In this document: positions 21,300 to 31,640 of the stretch, piece after piece
Layout: the number at the start of each line of letters is the position of its first letter
How positions within the stretch are numbered: the first letter of the stretch is position 1
Assembly (NCBI RefSeq): GCF_002845745.1
Contig: NZ_PIUM01000020.1
Coordinates: 1 to 64,000, forward strand
DNA from: Telmatospirillum siberiense
Lineage (GTDB): Bacteria > Pseudomonadota > Alphaproteobacteria > Rhodospirillales > Magnetospirillaceae
Reading direction: 5' to 3'
DNA: 64,000 nucleotides
Made by a program: the position numbers and the translations under genes
Notes under the pieces: generated by a model
Told to the model about the DNA's origin: nothing
Seen by the model: the letters and a program-made list of their open reading frames with translations, nothing else
Databases searched by the model: none

Positions 21300-21935
21300 T
21301 CAGCGCAGGGCGGATTGCACCCATATCGCCTTGAAGACGAACCCAAAAACGCTTTCCAGGGATTTGGCGAGGGCCGCCGTCAGATCTTTCCCGACCGGCG
21401 TGTCGTCTGTGTAGACGGACCGCTTCAGAGAAATGGCCAGATTGTGCACCATCTCGCCGCGCACGAAGGACAGACCGATCGCCACGTCGACCTTCTTCAG
21501 CTCCCGGCCCAGCTTTTCCTCCAATATCCGCTGGAGCATCGGCTTCTCTTTGGCGTTGGGAAGAGTGATATATTTTATGGTGCTGAGCCGCAGTTCGAAC
21601 AATTTCCTGGCCAGGCTGTCGCTTCCCGTTTTCAGCTCCTCCCTCGCGCGATCATAAAGGGCCTTCATTTCTTCCGGAGCGCCGGGGGGGCCGATCAGGA
21701 AGCTAGCCTGCATGGTCTCCGGCGCGATTTCCGGCACGGATGCCGCCGCGGGTTTGGCGGCGGGTTTGGGTACGGAACCAGGCGCGGGGGCCGGGGCGGG
21801 CCCAGAAGCGGCCGCCGGGGCGGGCATGGAGTCCGCATGGGGTCTGGGCGGCGATTTCGGCAGCGGTTTTGGCAAGGGTTTTGCCAGGGGTTTCGGCAAA
21901 GGCTTCGGCAGGGGTTTGGGTGGAAGAGCTGGCAT
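21300..21935 (-). CDS. Hypothetical protein with Lys-Pro repeat N-terminus
   Basis: 211 residues, not recognised. Residues 6-28 are a tandem KPLP repeat, followed by a Pro/Ala-rich linker to about residue 75. The remaining 135 residues are a mixed helical and strand domain without motifs I know. The ATG at 21935 follows GGAGG at ideal spacing; reading further upstream would add sequence with no such site. No signal peptide. The extended Pro-rich arm could be a spacer or a binding region. It is in a run of minus-strand accessory genes between a glycosyltransferase and two very small genes. Confidence 0.7.
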   Translation of the reverse strand: MPALPPKPLPKPLPKPLAKPLPKPLPKSPPRPHADSMPAPAAASGPAPAPAPGSVPKPAAKPAAASVPEIAPETMQASFLIGPPGAPEEMKALYDRAREELKTGSDSLARKLFELRLSTIKYITLPNAKEKPMLQRILEEKLGRELKKVDVAIGLSFVRGEMVHNLAISLKRSVYTDDTPVGKDLTAALAKSLESVFGFVFKAIWVQSALR

Positions 21936-22085
21936 AAATCCTCCGCACTCTGAAAATAGTTTTGCCCTTCTCGCCTCGTTCCGCGGACCGCCTGGAGCGG
22001 TACCGGGAAATGCGGACAAGATTTTAGCGTTTTGTTCCGGTTGCGCCAGACCCTTCAACGAGAAAAGATCGGCGGCCCGCGACTT

Positions 22086-22256
22086 TCACATGGTTTGGCG
22101 GCGCAACAGATCGCTCACGATCTTGTCGGACTTCTGGCAATGGAGGATGACTTCCGGAGCGTTCAGCCGTGCTGCCTCGACACTGATGCGCAGCAACAGC
22201 AACCTCATCTGACGAAGCAGATCGGCGGGAACGACGATGTCGGCGAGATCAGTCAT
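22086..22256 (-). CDS. Small helical protein, weakly Spo0E-like
   Basis: 56 residues. The sequence LLRQMRLLLLRISVEAARLNAPEVILHCQKSDKIVSDLLRR has the length and two-helix layout of Spo0E-type aspartyl-phosphate phosphatases, with CQKSD in the place of their SQxLD signature. That resemblance is by eye only and the first signature residue differs. An AGAGG precedes the start. It may be a regulator of a response regulator, or an unrelated small helical hairpin. Confidence 0.5.
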   Translation of the reverse strand: MTDLADIVVPADLLRQMRLLLLRISVEAARLNAPEVILHCQKSDKIVSDLLRRQTM

Positions 22257-22341
22257 CGGAAAGATCCTCTTTGGAACGAAACACGAGCCTGCAAAAGCTG
22301 CCGGTGAGAAGATTTTGCCGGGCACGCCCGGTTGAAAAACT

Positions 22342-22524
22342 TCATTCCCCGCCATCCTCTTCCGCTCTGTCCGCAGTAGCTTCCTCGACGATCCAGCTTT
22401 GGATGGCGGGAAAGGACGTCGCCTGCTCGCGCAAGCGGAACAAGGCGATATCCCTTGATATCGGCGCGGTGCATTCGGTCCGCCCCCCGGGCGTGGCCTG
22501 CCAGCACAGACGATAGCTATCCAT
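22342..22524 (-). CDS. Hypothetical small protein
   Basis: 60 residues beginning MDSYRLCWQATPGGRTECTAPI. The ATG at 22524 follows GGGAGGGA, a good ribosome-binding site. The sequence has a conserved-looking core (RDIALFRLREQATSFPAIQSWIVEEA) and an acidic tail, but I do not recognise a family. It is transcribed toward the Spo0E-like gene 85 bp away and may share its mRNA. Confidence 0.5.
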   Translation of the reverse strand: MDSYRLCWQATPGGRTECTAPISRDIALFRLREQATSFPAIQSWIVEEATADRAEEDGGE

Positions 22525-22650
22525 GGCCTGTCCCTCCCACGCCGGTCCATCCCCGGATCGACGTTCACTGTGACACCGTAACTGAAGCAAAATTCACGCC
22601 AGCAGCGGCCAAGGAAACACCCCCTCCGACAACTCAGATGGCGAGAGTCT

Positions 22651-22766
22651 CTTGACGAAAAGATGCGGCGGACCGAAATATCTAAGCGGTGGTGCCTTTC
22701 GGACCGCCGGTTAGGGTGCCGATCCGGACCCGAAGCCGTACTCGCTCATCGTGAGGAGGACGTCAC
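22651..22766 (+). promoter_or_regulatory. Putative heat-shock promoter and ROSE-like leader of hsp20
   Basis: CTTGAC at 22651 and an A/T-rich CGAAATATCT at about 22674-22683, 17 bp apart, resemble an alphaproteobacterial RpoH promoter. The leader of about 80 nt can form a hairpin GCGGT/ACCGC (about 22685-22707). A last short stem, CTCGC-TCATC-GTGAG, ends directly at the GAGGAGG ribosome-binding site and carries the TCGCT that ROSE thermometers use to mask it. Both assignments are inferred from position and motif only. Confidence 0.4.
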
Positions 22767-23225
22767 TTGACGCGCGTTTCCCTGTTCAATAGCCCGTTGC
22801 TGCTTGGTTTCGACCATTTCGAACGGGTCCTTGACCGTATCTCCAAAACCTCTGCCGAGGGCTATCCGCCCTACAATATCGAGCAGATTGGCGATCATGG
22901 CCTCCGTATTACCCTGGCTGTGGCTGGTTTCTCCATGGATGACCTGCAGGTTTCCGTCGAGGACAACCAATTGATCGTTCGCGGCCAACAAAACGACGAC
23001 GACCAGAATCGCATTTTCCTGCATCGCGGCATCGCGGCCCGCCAGTTCCAGCGCGCTTTCGTGCTGGCCGAGGGTATCGAGGTCCGGAACGCCACCATCG
23101 ACAACGGCTTGCTGCACGTCGATCTGGAGCGTCCGGTACCTGAAAACCGGGCCCGTACCATCAAGATCGAGAAAGCGGCGCAAAACCGTCTCGCCGCCAC
23201 CATCGATGTTGAGTCGGGCAAGTGA
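22767..23225 (+). CDS. Small heat-shock protein, Hsp20/IbpA type
   Basis: 152 residues with a central alpha-crystallin domain (about 35-130: PPYNIEQIGDHGLRITLAVAGF to LLHVDLERPVPE). It holds unfolding proteins in the cytoplasm for DnaK/ClpB. The start appears to be TTG at 22767, after GAGGAGG. The C-terminal I-x-I anchor is not obvious, although IKIEKAAQ sits where it would be expected. It is followed at once by a DUF1150 gene, a pairing common in alphaproteobacteria, so the two are probably one heat-induced operon. Confidence 0.92.
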   Translation: MTRVSLFNSPLLLGFDHFERVLDRISKTSAEGYPPYNIEQIGDHGLRITLAVAGFSMDDLQVSVEDNQLIVRGQQNDDDQNRIFLHRGIAARQFQRAFVLAEGIEVRNATIDNGLLHVDLERPVPENRARTIKIEKAAQNRLAATIDVESGK

Positions 23226-23263
23226 GGGCGATCATGCGATCAGAGGCTTTTGAGGAGGTCATT

Positions 23264-23494
23264 ATGAACGAAGAGTCCCAAAAGACGGCGTCGACATGGC
23301 GCGCCATGTCCGTGCAGGATTTGGCCCTGTGGGGCATACAGGACGTCGCCTATGTCAAGCGCGTGGTGGTCAACGATCAGGTCTGCTGGTCGATCCACAG
23401 CGCCGACGGCAGCAACATCGGCATGGCCCCGGGCCGCGATCTGGCTTTCGCCGCGGTGTCGCAGCATGATCTGGAACCGGTGAGCGTTCACTGA
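23264..23494 (+). CDS. DUF1150 family protein
   Basis: 76 residues from the ATG at 23264, which follows GAGGAGG. The SVQDLALWGIQDVAYVKRV and SIHSADGSNIGMAPGRDLAFAAVSQHDLEPVSVH blocks are those of DUF1150, a small conserved alphaproteobacterial family of unknown function often encoded next to Hsp20. It lies 38 bp after the Hsp20 stop on the same strand, so a shared mRNA and a role in protein quality control are likely. Confidence 0.87.
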   Translation: MNEESQKTASTWRAMSVQDLALWGIQDVAYVKRVVVNDQVCWSIHSADGSNIGMAPGRDLAFAAVSQHDLEPVSVH

Positions 23495-23564
23495 AGCGGC
23501 CCCAAGAGGGCCATTCAGATCAAACGGCTCTACGAGCACCCCGCGAGGGCGCGGTAGGAACAAT

Positions 23565-23601
23565 GGGCGCTCCTCTCCACCTGAAGGGGAGAGGAGCGCC
23601 C
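23565..23601. terminator. Strong hairpin between convergent DUF1150 and ptsN genes
   Basis: GGGCGCTCCTCTCC (23565-23578) and its perfect complement (23588-23601) make a 14-bp stem with a nine-base loop. No clear T-run follows on either strand, so it may block read-through or stabilise 3' ends rather than act as a classical terminator. Confidence 0.5.
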
Positions 23602-23630
23602 GATAGAAAACCCGCCCGTCTCGCGCGGTT

Positions 23631-24095
23631 TTAGGCCGCCCGGCTGGCGGGGCTTTCCGTCAACAACGCATAAAGACCTTCGGCCGAGTCGGTGCCGCGA
23701 AGCTTTTCGCAGACCGTCTTGTCGCGCAACAGACGCGAAACCCGGGCCAGGGCTTTCAGATGATCGGCGCCGGCCGACTCCGGAGCCAAAAGCAGGAAAA
23801 TCAGATCGACGGGCTGTTCGTCGATGCTGTCGAAGCCGATCGGCTTTTCCAGACGAGCGAACAATCCGTAAAGGCGGGGCAGGTTGGACAACTTTCCGTG
23901 CGGAATGGCGATGCCATTGCCGACACCGGTCGTGCCCAGACGCTCGCGTTCCAGCAACACGTCGAAAATAGCCCGTTCGTGCAGGCCGGTCAGCTCGGCG
24001 GCGCGGCGCGCCAGCTCTTGCAAAGCCTGCTTCTTGCTGGTCGCCCGCAAATTGGGCACCACGCTTTCCGGGCTGATCAAGTCAACGATCTCCAT
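23631..24095 (-). CDS. ptsN: Nitrogen PTS protein EIIA(Ntr)
   Basis: 154 residues of the PTS EIIA type 2 fold. The phosphorylated histidine is H66 in GNGIAIPHGKL. It is the end of the PtsP-NPr-EIIA(Ntr) chain, which regulates potassium transport and nitrogen or carbon responses rather than moving sugar. It lies downstream of rpoN as usual, but the hibernation factor gene normally found between them is missing here. Confidence 0.94.
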   Translation of the reverse strand: MEIVDLISPESVVPNLRATSKKQALQELARRAAELTGLHERAIFDVLLERERLGTTGVGNGIAIPHGKLSNLPRLYGLFARLEKPIGFDSIDEQPVDLIFLLLAPESAGADHLKALARVSRLLRDKTVCEKLRGTDSAEGLYALLTESPASRAA

Positions 24096-24207
24096 GGCAG
24101 GTCCTCATTGTGGAATACCGGCGTCCGTATTCATGCGCCACACCGGTCGAACAGGCCATCGGAAGGACGGCCCGTAGGGTCCAGCGCGCCTCGTAAATCA
24201 TATGGTC

Positions 24208-24229
24208 ATCCGACGCTCCGGCGTCGGAT
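24208..24229 (-). terminator. Hairpin in the rpoN-ptsN gap
   Basis: ATCCGACGC and GCGTCGGAT form a perfect 9-bp stem over a four-base loop, about 95 bp past the rpoN stop. There is no strong T-run. The 228-bp gap (24096-24323) has no supported gene. Confidence 0.4.
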
Positions 24230-24323
24230 ATCCGGCCTCGCTGGTCCGCAAGGGGCGGGACAATAGGCTCACCATCCGGGCGAGTCAAGCGAAGGCCGAT
24301 CAGGCGATAAGACGACTGCGCCA

Positions 24324-25808
<1,485 letters not shown>

Positions 25809-25822
25809 CGGCTATTCCCGCC

Positions 25823-26614
25823 CTACAGACTGAAATGTTCGCCGAGATAAACCCGCCGCACCCCTTCATGGGCGACGATCTCGGCGGGCTCGCCCTCCAT
25901 CAGCACGACACCGTCGTGAAGAATGTAGGCGCGATCAATGATATCGAGGGTTTCGCGGACATTATGATCGGTAATCAGAACCCCGATACCGCGGTGCTTC
26001 AAATGCCCGACCAGATCACGAATGTCGGATACGGCGATGGGATCGATACCGGCCAGGGGTTCGTCGAGCAGGATGAAGGCCGGATGGGACGCCAGCGCCC
26101 GGGCAATTTCGACGCGCCGCCGCTCACCGCCGGAAAGCGCCAGGGCCGGGGCGCGGCGCAGATGGGTGACGGAGAATTCGCTGAGCAGATCCTCGAGCAT
26201 CGCCTCGCGCTTTTCGCGGTCGGGCTCGGTCGCCTCAAGGACGGCGCGGATGTTGTTTTCGACCGACAGGCCGCGGAAGATCGAAGCCTCCTGCGGCAAA
26301 TAACCGATGCCCAGGCGCGCACGGCGATACATCGGCAAACCGGTGATGTCATGCCCGTCGAGGGAAATGCTCCCCATGTCGGGATTGATCAGGCCGGTGA
26401 TGCAATAAAAACAGGTGGTCTTTCCCGCGCCGTTGGGGCCCAGCAGGCCCACCGCTTCACCCCGTTGCACCCGCACGGATACCCCGCGCAGCACCGGACG
26501 GCGCTTGAAATTCTTGCCGATGTTGGTCGCCACCAGGCCAGTCGATTCGGTCGGCCTGGTGGAACCGGTTTCATCCGCCGGCATCGTGGAAAGACCCTGT
26601 GCCGTCATCGTCAC
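25823..26614 (-). CDS. lptB: LPS export ABC transporter ATP-binding protein
   Basis: 263 residues, the ATPase that powers LptFG and moves LPS from the inner membrane onto the Lpt bridge. Walker [10 protein letters not shown] is at 59-67; [15 protein letters not shown] (signature) and [12 protein letters not shown] (Walker B) are present. An N-terminal extension of about 25 residues precedes the usual start, so a later start is possible. The start overlaps the lptA stop by 4 nt. Confidence 0.96.
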   Translation of the reverse strand: MTMTAQGLSTMPADETGSTRPTESTGLVATNIGKNFKRRPVLRGVSVRVQRGEAVGLLGPNGAGKTTCFYCITGLINPDMGSISLDGHDITGLPMYRRARLGIGYLPQEASIFRGLSVENNIRAVLEATEPDREKREAMLEDLLSEFSVTHLRRAPALALSGGERRRVEIARALASHPAFILLDEPLAGIDPIAVSDIRDLVGHLKHRGIGVLITDHNVRETLDIIDRAYILHDGVVLMEGEPAEIVAHEGVRRVYLGEHFSL

Positions 26615-27660
26615 TGAGTCCTGGACGGTTGGTCCGTCCCGCCCTGAGCGGGTGACGCCGACGGCGCACCGCCCGAAGACGGCTCGGCGGAAGAAGGGGC
26701 GGATTGCTTTTTCTGCGGCACGAACAAAGCCTTGACCCGTTGGTCGGCACCTTCGGCCGCCCCGGGGGCGACCGGAAAAATGCGACTGATGCCGGTATTC
26801 AGATTGACCACTGCGTATCCGCCGTTCACCTGATTCTCTTCTCGGGTGATCTTAACCGAACCGGTCACCGTCACGATACCGGTTTCCACATTGTAGTCGG
26901 CGCGGTCGCCGGTCACGACCTCCCTGGGCGTGGTCAAGATGACATGGTTGTAGCCGTGCGCCCGTTGCATCGCCATCTGCTTCTCGGCGTTCTGGGCGAA
27001 ATCGGCGACCAGGATGTCGGCCTGGATGCGCTTTTCGGCGCGAACCGCCACGGCATTGCCGCGAGCCACCGCCTGCTGCTTATGTTCCCAATATTCCAGG
27101 CTGTCCTGCGCCGTCACCACGTCGGTGGGCGTCAGCATCTTCAGGTCCTTGCCGGTAATGACGACGACGGCATCGTCGATATTGTAGTCGGCGTGGTCGC
27201 CATAGGCGGCCTGGGTCGGCGTGGCGATGGAGACGTGGCCGTCCGCCTCGACGCGCCAGACTTCATTGGAGCCGCCGTCCTGCTTGTTGCCGTCGGGGGG
27301 GGGCTTGGCGGGTTTCGGCGCCACCGGCTGGCCCGGAGGGGGGGCCTTCGGCCGGTAATGAGCCGTCAGCACGTCGCCATTGACCGTGACGCGCCCGCGA
27401 ATGGCCTTGGCATTGACCCGTCCGATCACGGTTTTGGAATCCTGCGACAGCTCCAAGCCCTGATCGGCGTAGATCTCCAGCGGGGTTCCCGACTTCTCGG
27501 CGAAATTCAACCCGCCCCCGTCGTTGGCGGCATTCGCCTCGGTCTTCGCCGGCTGTTGCGGTTTGGCCGCCTTGTCCTTGGCCATGGCCACGCCACCCAC
27601 GGCGAGCAGATCGACGCAGAACAGTCCCGCCAGCAAAAACCGGACGACACGTGCGTTCAT
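26611..27660 (-). CDS. lptA: LPS transport periplasmic protein LptA
   Basis: 349 residues from the ATG at 27660. A signal peptide (about 1-27, ending GVAMA-KDK) sends it to the periplasm, where LptA strands bridge LptC to LptDE. OstA-type beta strands run through the protein ([63 protein letters not shown]). It is much longer than E. coli LptA (185) because of a Pro/Lys-rich insert at about residues 100-125 and a Ser/Pro-rich tail. Overlaps lptC by 4 nt. Confidence 0.92.
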   Translation of the reverse strand: MNARVVRFLLAGLFCVDLLAVGGVAMAKDKAAKPQQPAKTEANAANDGGGLNFAEKSGTPLEIYADQGLELSQDSKTVIGRVNAKAIRGRVTVNGDVLTAHYRPKAPPPGQPVAPKPAKPPPDGNKQDGGSNEVWRVEADGHVSIATPTQAAYGDHADYNIDDAVVVITGKDLKMLTPTDVVTAQDSLEYWEHKQQAVARGNAVAVRAEKRIQADILVADFAQNAEKQMAMQRAHGYNHVILTTPREVVTGDRADYNVETGIVTVTGSVKITREENQVNGGYAVVNLNTGISRIFPVAPGAAEGADQRVKALFVPQKKQSAPSSAEPSSGGAPSASPAQGGTDQPSRTQ

Positions 27661-28334
27661 GACTTGCCTTTGTTTTTCGCCATGGTCAGCACGGCTTTCG
27701 ACTTGCCGGTGAACAGGATCGTCTTGCCTCGCTCCCACAGACGGAAGCCCTCCCCTTCGATGGTGCCCGAGGGACCATGCCCATGGGCGGGCTCATCCCC
27801 GGTCGCGTTGCCGGGTCCCACCTCGATCCGGGCGCTGTCCGTATGCATCTCGTAACCGCTGTCCTGGAAGAGGTCAACATGCCCCATCAGATCCAGCGTG
27901 CCATCCTTCTGACGATAGAAGCCTACGTCGGAATTGACCACCATGCCGCTACCATCTTTGTTGGTCAGGTCAGCGACGGGTTTTTCCAGCGCGACCGCCA
28001 TATTCTGCTGATCGACCTGGGTGGCCGTGTCGGCGGTGAGGGTGAAGGGCAGGTTTTTGTCATCGGTGCCGAAATAGCGGGGCTTGGCCATCGACAGGGT
28101 ATCGACGGCCTTCATATTGAAATTGGCGAAAGCCACCTGGAAGGCCTCGTCGCGCGGCGCCAACTTGGGCCAGACGAAAATCAGGCCGAGCAAGGCGGCG
28201 GCGATGGCCGGCAGGGCCATCTTCATCAGGCCGACGAAACGGCTGTAGCGGGCCTGCAGCAGACGCGCCGCCGGTCCGACCAGATCGCGGGGTCGGGAAA
28301 GAGTCTTGGAAATCGGAGTGGCGCGCGGGCTCAT
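27657..28334 (-). CDS. lptC: LPS export system protein LptC
   Basis: 225 residues with one N-terminal transmembrane helix (about 38-56) and a periplasmic beta-jellyroll. FNMKAVDTLSMAKPRYFGTDD and the final EGEGFRLWERGKTILFTGKSKAVL match LptC of alphaproteobacteria. It receives LPS from LptBFG and passes it to LptA. The gene lies between kdsD and lptA and overlaps lptA by 4 nt. Confidence 0.92.
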   Translation of the reverse strand: MSPRATPISKTLSRPRDLVGPAARLLQARYSRFVGLMKMALPAIAAALLGLIFVWPKLAPRDEAFQVAFANFNMKAVDTLSMAKPRYFGTDDKNLPFTLTADTATQVDQQNMAVALEKPVADLTNKDGSGMVVNSDVGFYRQKDGTLDLMGHVDLFQDSGYEMHTDSARIEVGPGNATGDEPAHGHGPSGTIEGEGFRLWERGKTILFTGKSKAVLTMAKNKGKS

Positions 28335-28356
28335 GACGGGTAGGGACCCCGCGGGC

Positions 28357-29355
28357 TCAGGCTATGCCGGCCCGCAGGCAGTCATGCATATGGACGATTC
28401 CGACCGGATGCTTGTTCTCGTCGACGACGAACAGGCTGGTGATCGACCGGGCGTTCATCACGTGCAGGGCCTCGGCGGCCAAAGCGCCGGCGCGGGTGGT
28501 CTTGGGATCGGCGGTCATCACCTCGGCGGCGGTTCGCCCAAACAAACCGGGCTCCATATGTCTGCGCAGATCGCCATCGGTAATGACGCCCGCCAGACGG
28601 CCGCCCTCGTTGGTGAGAACGCCGACGCAGCCGAAGCTCTTGTTGGTCATCACCAGCAGGACCTGACCCATGGGCATGGCGGCGGCGACCAGGGGAAGCT
28701 CGTCGCCCGAATGCATGAGATCGGACACCTTGAGCAGCTTGCGGCCCAGCTTGCCGCCGGGATGGAACACCTTGAAGTCGGCCGAGGAGAATCCCTTGCG
28801 TTCGAGCAGCGCCACGGCCAGCGCGTCGCCCAGAGCCAGCATCAGGGTGGTCGACGTGGTGGGCGCCAGCCCCATCGGACAGGCCTCGTCGACCTGCGGC
28901 AGAATCAAGGCGATATCCGCGGCCTGCGCGAGCGCGCTGTCGGCTCGGCTGGTCATGCCGACCAGGGGAATGCCGAAACGCCGCGAATATTGCACCACAT
29001 CGGTCAATTCGGGCGTCTCGCCCGAATTCGACAGGGCCAAAATGGCGTCATGCTGGGTGATCATGCCGAGATCGCCATGGCTGGCCTCGGCGGGATGCAC
29101 ATAGATCGAAGGCGTTCCGGTGGACGCCATGGTCGCGGCGATCTTGCGCCCGACATGGCCGCTCTTGCCCATGCCGCTGACGATGACCCGGCCGGCACCC
29201 TTGACGGTCAGCAGGTCGAGCGCCTGCGAGACGACGTCCGTCTGTTGCTCGGCCATGATCCGCAGGGCTTCGGATTCGGCCAGCAGGACGCGGCGGACGG
29301 ATGCGACGTCGGAGGCGGCATTCCCCGGCGAAACGATGGCATGGCGCGATGTCAT
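28357..29355 (-). CDS. kdsD: D-arabinose 5-phosphate isomerase, KpsF/GutQ type
   Basis: 332 residues from the ATG at 29355 (AGGAAG upstream). The SIS domain holds VSGMGKSGHVGRKIAATMAS at about 59-78 and ILPQVDEACPMGLAPTTST, and two CBS domains fill the C-terminal half. It makes arabinose 5-phosphate, the precursor of Kdo in LPS. First gene of kdsD-lptC-lptA-lptB-rpoN. The promoter is presumably in the 255-bp gap 29356-29610, which holds no other supported feature. Confidence 0.95.
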   Translation of the reverse strand: MTSRHAIVSPGNAASDVASVRRVLLAESEALRIMAEQQTDVVSQALDLLTVKGAGRVIVSGMGKSGHVGRKIAATMASTGTPSIYVHPAEASHGDLGMITQHDAILALSNSGETPELTDVVQYSRRFGIPLVGMTSRADSALAQAADIALILPQVDEACPMGLAPTTSTTLMLALGDALAVALLERKGFSSADFKVFHPGGKLGRKLLKVSDLMHSGDELPLVAAAMPMGQVLLVMTNKSFGCVGVLTNEGGRLAGVITDGDLRRHMEPGLFGRTAAEVMTADPKTTRAGALAAEALHVMNARSITSLFVVDENKHPVGIVHMHDCLRAGIA

Positions 29356-29610
29356 GGATGTTTCTTCCTGGCCAGTTGCAAAGCGGCCGTTCGTTGAGGC
29401 GTCCCCAGTGCGGGAGCGCATTGAAACTTTCGGCGAAGTATGCGTTGGACGAGTCTTTTTGTGAAGTCCCCGTCACGAGGCCCTGCACTCACTTTTACGT
29501 TGCGATCACCGTCTGATATAGCCCGGAGCGGACCACCCGCAACCTCGCGGCGCAGCGACAAGCCTCCGGCGCGGCGGCGGCGGCTGGATCCCACCCGGTT
29601 GGTGGCGATC

Positions 29611-30222
29611 TCAATGCGCAAAGATGTCCTCTTCGTCCCAGCCGGCCAGATCCAGGGCGGCGCGGATGGGGAGAAAACTGAAGCAGGCTTCGGCCAGAGG
29701 CCGGCGGCCTTCCCGGTCAAGCAGCGCGTCGAGCTTGGCGCGCAAGGCATGCAGATGCAAAACGTCGGAAGCGGCGTAGGCGATCTGCTCCTCGCTCAGC
29801 GTGGCGGCCCCCCAATCCGAGGTCTGCTGCTGCTTGGAAAGCTCGATACCCAGAAGATCGCGGCAAAGATCCTTGAGGCCATGGCGGTCGGTGTTGGTGC
29901 GCACCAGCTTGCTGGCCACTTTGGTGCAATAGACGGGAGCGCAGACGATGCCGAAATGACGTTGAATCATGGCAAGGTCGAACCGGGCGAAATGAAAGAG
30001 CTTGGTCACCCGATGATCGCCCAGCAGCGCGCGCAGGTTGGGCGCGCGGTAGTCGCGGTCGGGAAAATGCACCACGTGGGCGTTGCCGTCGCCAGCCGAC
30101 AGTTGAATGACGCAGAGGCGGTCGCGCTGAAGGTCCAATCCCATGGTTTCGGAATCGATAGCGACGCTATCGCCGAATGAAAGACCCGCCGGCAAGTCGC
30201 CGCGATGATAGGAGATCGACAC
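29611..30222 (-). CDS. nrnC: NrnC-type 3'-5' exoribonuclease (RNase D-like, nanoRNase)
   Basis: 203 residues of a stand-alone DEDD exonuclease domain without the HRDC domain of RNase D. Catalytic residues are D23 and E25 (AIDSETMGL), D82 (FHFARFDLA), and Y149 with D153 (AYAASDVLHL), so it is DEDDy type. Length and the closing LDLAGWDEEDIFAH match NrnC of alphaproteobacteria such as Bartonella, which degrades dinucleotides and other short RNAs in place of Orn. Confidence 0.9.
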   Translation of the reverse strand: MSISYHRGDLPAGLSFGDSVAIDSETMGLDLQRDRLCVIQLSAGDGNAHVVHFPDRDYRAPNLRALLGDHRVTKLFHFARFDLAMIQRHFGIVCAPVYCTKVASKLVRTNTDRHGLKDLCRDLLGIELSKQQQTSDWGAATLSEEQIAYAASDVLHLHALRAKLDALLDREGRRPLAEACFSFLPIRAALDLAGWDEEDIFAH

Positions 30223-30316
30223 GATTAATTCCGCCTGCTCGGATCAGAGGAGCGTCTCATGACCATCTTCCCCGGTGGGGCGGGAGCTTATCGCTCCGCC
30301 CCACCGGTTGGAAGGT

Positions 30317-30403
30317 TGGTGCCCAGGAGAAGACTCGAACTTCCACGACCTTGCGGCCGCCAGCACCTGAAGCTGGTGCGTCTACCAATTCCGCCACCTG
30401 GGC
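30317..30403 (-). tRNA. tRNA-Leu (anticodon CAG)
   Basis: An 87-nt minus-strand tRNA with a long variable arm (class II) and encoded CCA. The acceptor stem GCCCAGG pairs with CCTGGGC. The anticodon stem CCAGC/GCTGG carries the loop TTCAGGT, giving anticodon CAG for CUG codons. The T-loop is TTCGAGT. Confidence 0.96.
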
Positions 30404-30622
30404 GCAGCAGCAATCCGCCGTGGGCGGGCGTGCCGAGGTCGAGAGGGATACTGGGATGGAGGAAGGATGTCAACGACTTTCATCGCGGGAAAAATCATCG
30501 GCCGGCAAAGAGATCATCCGCAACGACGAGCCCTTCCGGCCGGCTACATTGCTTTCGACCCGGTGGACGCCTAAGTTATAGTGAAAATTCAAGCTCGTAT
30601 CTTCTTTTAGGGAGGCTCCAGG

Positions 30623-31615
30623 ATGCCCACACGCTTGGCGACCGTTTTCGGCGGCACCGGCTTTATCGGCCGCCATCTGGTGCAACACCTGGCCTCGCGC
30701 GGCTGGCGGGTCCGGGTCGCCGTCCGCGACCCCGATGGCGCCGGATTCTTAAGACCGCTGGGCGACGTATCGCAAGTCGTCCCCGTTTTCGCCGAAATCA
30801 CCGACGAGGCTTCGACGCGGGCCGCCGTCGAGGGGGCGCAATGGGTCTTCAACGCCGTGGGCATTCTGACCGAGCACGGGCGGAGCAATTTCGAGAACAT
30901 CCATCTGATCGGCGCCCGCAACGTCGCCACGGCGGCGAAGGCGGCCGGCGCCAAGACGCTGGTTCACATTTCCGCCGTCGGTGCCGACAGCCAATCGGCC
31001 TCGGCCTACGCCCGCAGCAAGGCGGCCGGCGAAGCGGCGGTGCGCGCCGCCTTTCCGGATGCGGTGATCTTGAGGCCCAGCGTGGTCTTCGGCCCCGAGG
31101 ACGATTTCATCAACCGTTTCGCCTCGCTCTCCAGCTTCAGCCCGGTCTTGCCGGTATTCGTCACCGACGGCCACCTGTTTCCTTCCGGGCAGACCGGCGA
31201 TTGCCCGTTGTTCGGCACGGGCGGCACCAAGCTGCAGCCGGTCTATGTCGGCGACGTAGCCGGTGCCGCCCTGGCCGCCGCCAGCTCGCCGGATCACGCC
31301 GGCAAGACTTTCGAATTGGGCGGGCCGCAGGTCGTCAGCCTGAAGCAATTGCTGGAATTGATTCTGGCCACCATCGGGCGGCGTCGCCTGCTGATTCCGC
31401 TGCCGCTGTCCGTGGCCCGGCTGCAGGCGTTGCTGATGCGGGTCCTGCCCAATCCGCCACTGACGACCGATCAGGTGAAACTGCTGGCCAAGGATAATGT
31501 GGTGGGGCAGGGCGTTCCCGGACTCGCCGATCTGGGAGTCGTTCCCACGGCCCTGGAATCCATCATTCCCGGCTATCTGGGCCGCTTCCGGAATCCCTAC
31601 GCGCCGGTGACGTAA
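30623..31615 (+). CDS. NDUFA9-type NAD(P)-binding protein
   Basis: 330 residues of an atypical short-chain dehydrogenase fold. The nucleotide motif GGTGFIG is at about 10-16. VHISAVGADSQSASAYARSKAAGE and ILRPSVVFGPEDDFINRF are typical of the complex I NDUFA9 family, in which the catalytic Tyr-Lys is partly kept (YARSK) but the role is often structural. The start follows GGGAGG. Next to the UppP-like and glutamate synthase genes, as in related Rhodospirillales. Its exact role here is not known. Confidence 0.88.
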   Translation: MPTRLATVFGGTGFIGRHLVQHLASRGWRVRVAVRDPDGAGFLRPLGDVSQVVPVFAEITDEASTRAAVEGAQWVFNAVGILTEHGRSNFENIHLIGARNVATAAKAAGAKTLVHISAVGADSQSASAYARSKAAGEAAVRAAFPDAVILRPSVVFGPEDDFINRFASLSSFSPVLPVFVTDGHLFPSGQTGDCPLFGTGGTKLQPVYVGDVAGAALAAASSPDHAGKTFELGGPQVVSLKQLLELILATIGRRRLLIPLPLSVARLQALLMRVLPNPPLTTDQVKLLAKDNVVGQGVPGLADLGVVPTALESIIPGYLGRFRNPYAPVT

Positions 31616-31640
31616 TACCGGCGGACCGCTTCACCCTCTT

